Origin: Hanleya hanleyi | Lineage: Eukaryota > Mollusca > Polyplacophora > Lepidopleurida > Hanleyidae | Direction: 5' to 3' | DNA length: 64,000 nt | Assembly: GCA_036873755.1 (NCBI GenBank) | Contig: JAVTVY010025102.1 | Coordinates: 1-64,000 of the forward strand | Shown here: positions 62,641-64,000 of the stretch, piece after piece | Layout of the letters: the number at the start of each line of letters is the position of its first letter | Position numbering within the stretch: the first letter of the stretch is position 1 | The notes under the pieces: generated by a model | What the model was told of the DNA's origin: nothing | The model's database searches: none | What the model saw: the letters and a program-made list of their open reading frames with translations, nothing else | Translations under genes and position numbers: made by a program

Positions 62641-63480
62641 ATTCCATGCTGCAAGTGATAACTTAGAAACACTTGGTCGAATTTCTTTGAAATATCCTAC
62701 ATATGTACCTTTCTGGGTAACATGAGAAACGTTGCGGCTCATCGGATTCTTCTCAAATTTGACATGCATTTACCATGCCAGGAGCTGTTGCTTGGGATTG
62801 CCTTTCGCTCACTTGCACTCACAGGTGGCAACATCACAAATTCGTTTCCGGGTAATAACTTGAGAACTGACCATCGGATTCTTCTCAAATTTTATATGAA
62901 TGTACCGTGACATAAGATGTCGCTTGATAATGCATTTCACTGACTTGCGCCTGGAGGTGGCGTCACCTGGTGTCAAAATCTAAATTTGGTTTCTGGGCAA
63001 TAACTTGAGGACCCTCATCGGATTCTTCTCAAATTTGGTATGCAGATGTCCCCACGATACCATGTTCCTTGGGATTGTATTTTTCCCGCTTCTGCCTACA
63101 GGTGGCGTCTCCTGGTGGAAAAATTTGTTTCCGGGCAATAATTTGGCAACTGCTCATCAGATTATTCTCAAATTTTGTATTCATATGTGACCCGCCCCAA
63201 ATAACATGAACACCGGTGGGCATCTAGTACCGGCAATAACTTGAGGACCCCTCTTCAGAGTCTCAAAGTTCATATGCCGATACCATGACATGAGATGTCA
63301 TTTGGGATTGTGTTTTGCCTGCTTGCACCTACAGGTGGTGACTCCTTGTGGCAAAGTCTAAATTTGGTTTCTGGGCAATAGGTTGAGGATGCCTTCATAT
63401 TCTTGTCAAATTTAGTTTGCAGATAATATGCCATGAGTTGTCTCTTGGGGTTGCATTTCGGTTACATAATTTTCATGCTA
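62641..63480 (+). repeat. Diverged AGGTGGCGnCACCTG monomers
   Basis: The same unit type as 57481-59000, with anchors near 62824, 62957, 63101 and 63334 and the phrases AATAACTTGAGAACTG and CATCGGATTCTTCTCAAATT. It ends in a segment resembling 58920-59080 (GGTTGAGGATGC...TTCAGTCA). Confidence 0.85.
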
Positions 63481-63562
63481 CATGGTAAAGAAAATATATT
63501 ACAGTAGCAATCAACATTCAGTCAGCCATTCGGTGTTGATCTCAAAACCTGGGAAGGTGGAA

Positions 63563-64000
63563 ATTACAAGCGTCTAGTCCGTCATTCATAATCCAGCTGT
63601 CGTCCATTAGAGAATATCCGCGTCCATAATCCAAAGACCTATTTCATATTCCATATAACAGTATTAGCACGAAATTCAAAAAGACAATCATAGTATACAA
63701 AACATAAGCTTGTTTCCTGCAAGAGAGAAGCGGTCAACAGTTTTCAATGATGCCGGCAAGACATCATGATGTTCCAAAAATATCAAATCCGTATCGCTGA
63801 TCAGTATTCTTAATCCATAATATTCGTTGTAAAGTCGTCATCTAAAGAATGATGTATCTCAGTCACGCTTTGATTGTGACTGTTCATATGAGTACCATGA
63901 GGATCTTGAAGTACATGGGTTCATACGGCCCCTAGCCCCGGGTTAAGCGGAATTAGACACAAGTTACGAAACGTAGCGCCATAGATCTTGCACGCTACGT
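63563..64000 (+). repeat. Dispersed repeat family X, long copy running off the window
   Basis: It begins AATTACAAGCGTCTAGTCC and keeps all core words through CCCCGGGTTAAGCGGAATTA and CATAGATCTTGCACGC. With 39579-39945 it gives the longest consensus. Confidence 0.93.

Noticed and set aside
1..64000. CRISPR array, operon or prokaryotic system
   Set aside because: Spliceosomal introns, SINEs and LINEs show eukaryotic DNA; the tandem repeats lack the short-repeat/unique-spacer pattern.

Overview
This is a eukaryotic, almost certainly metazoan, genomic window. It holds two spliced genes with GT-AG introns, tRNA- and 5S-rRNA-derived SINEs, LINEs, a DIRS-type tyrosine-recombinase retroelement, Ty3/Gypsy-like debris, hAT-like DNA transposon remnants and many tandem or dispersed noncoding repeats. 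The mix of repeats and a secreted proline-rich haem-peroxidase-like protein fits a marine invertebrate, most likely a mollusc. That taxonomic call is inference.

Left end (1-10.7 kb). An LTR-type element with a frameshifted gag-protease region (267-2476) and no visible pol is followed by about 2 kb of noncoding DNA, a polypurine tract and a candidate 3' LTR near 4500. A 954-bp hAT-like transposon (4872-5825) carries the zinc-finger part of a transposase-like ORF. The last four exons of a phospholipid phosphatase of the PLPP4/PLPP5 type lie on the plus strand (7066-10678), with all three PAP2 catalytic motifs. Its last intron holds two minisatellites, one apparently derived from the catalytic exon's own 3' end.

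Middle (10.7-25.4 kb). No complete gene was recognised. The stretch holds tRNA-SINEs with target-site duplications, hairpin-headed tandem repeats, a putative LTR with primer-binding site, a decayed Ty3/Gypsy protease-RT fragment, and the first copies of a dispersed repeat called family X here.

Peroxidase gene (45306 down to 25413, minus strand). Thirteen exons join in frame to 812 codons plus stop: a signal peptide, a basic proline-rich repeat region and a full animal haem-peroxidase domain. The proximal His, Asn and calcium-loop residues are present, but the usual haem-linking Asp is Ser and the catalytic distal Arg is Lys. Introns carry a decayed LINE, a 5S-derived SINE, a MITE-like element next to SINE pieces, a foldback repeat and several X copies.

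Right end (46-64 kb). A 5'-truncated LINE with a long open ORF sits in the 3' region of a DIRS/Ngaro-like element, which itself interrupts a copy of dispersed repeat family B (three-layer nest, about 47.3-55.1 kb). From 55.8 kb onward the window is mostly tandem repeats with a recurrent GGTGGCGCCAC motif, plus a LINE C-terminal remnant and another X copy at the right edge.
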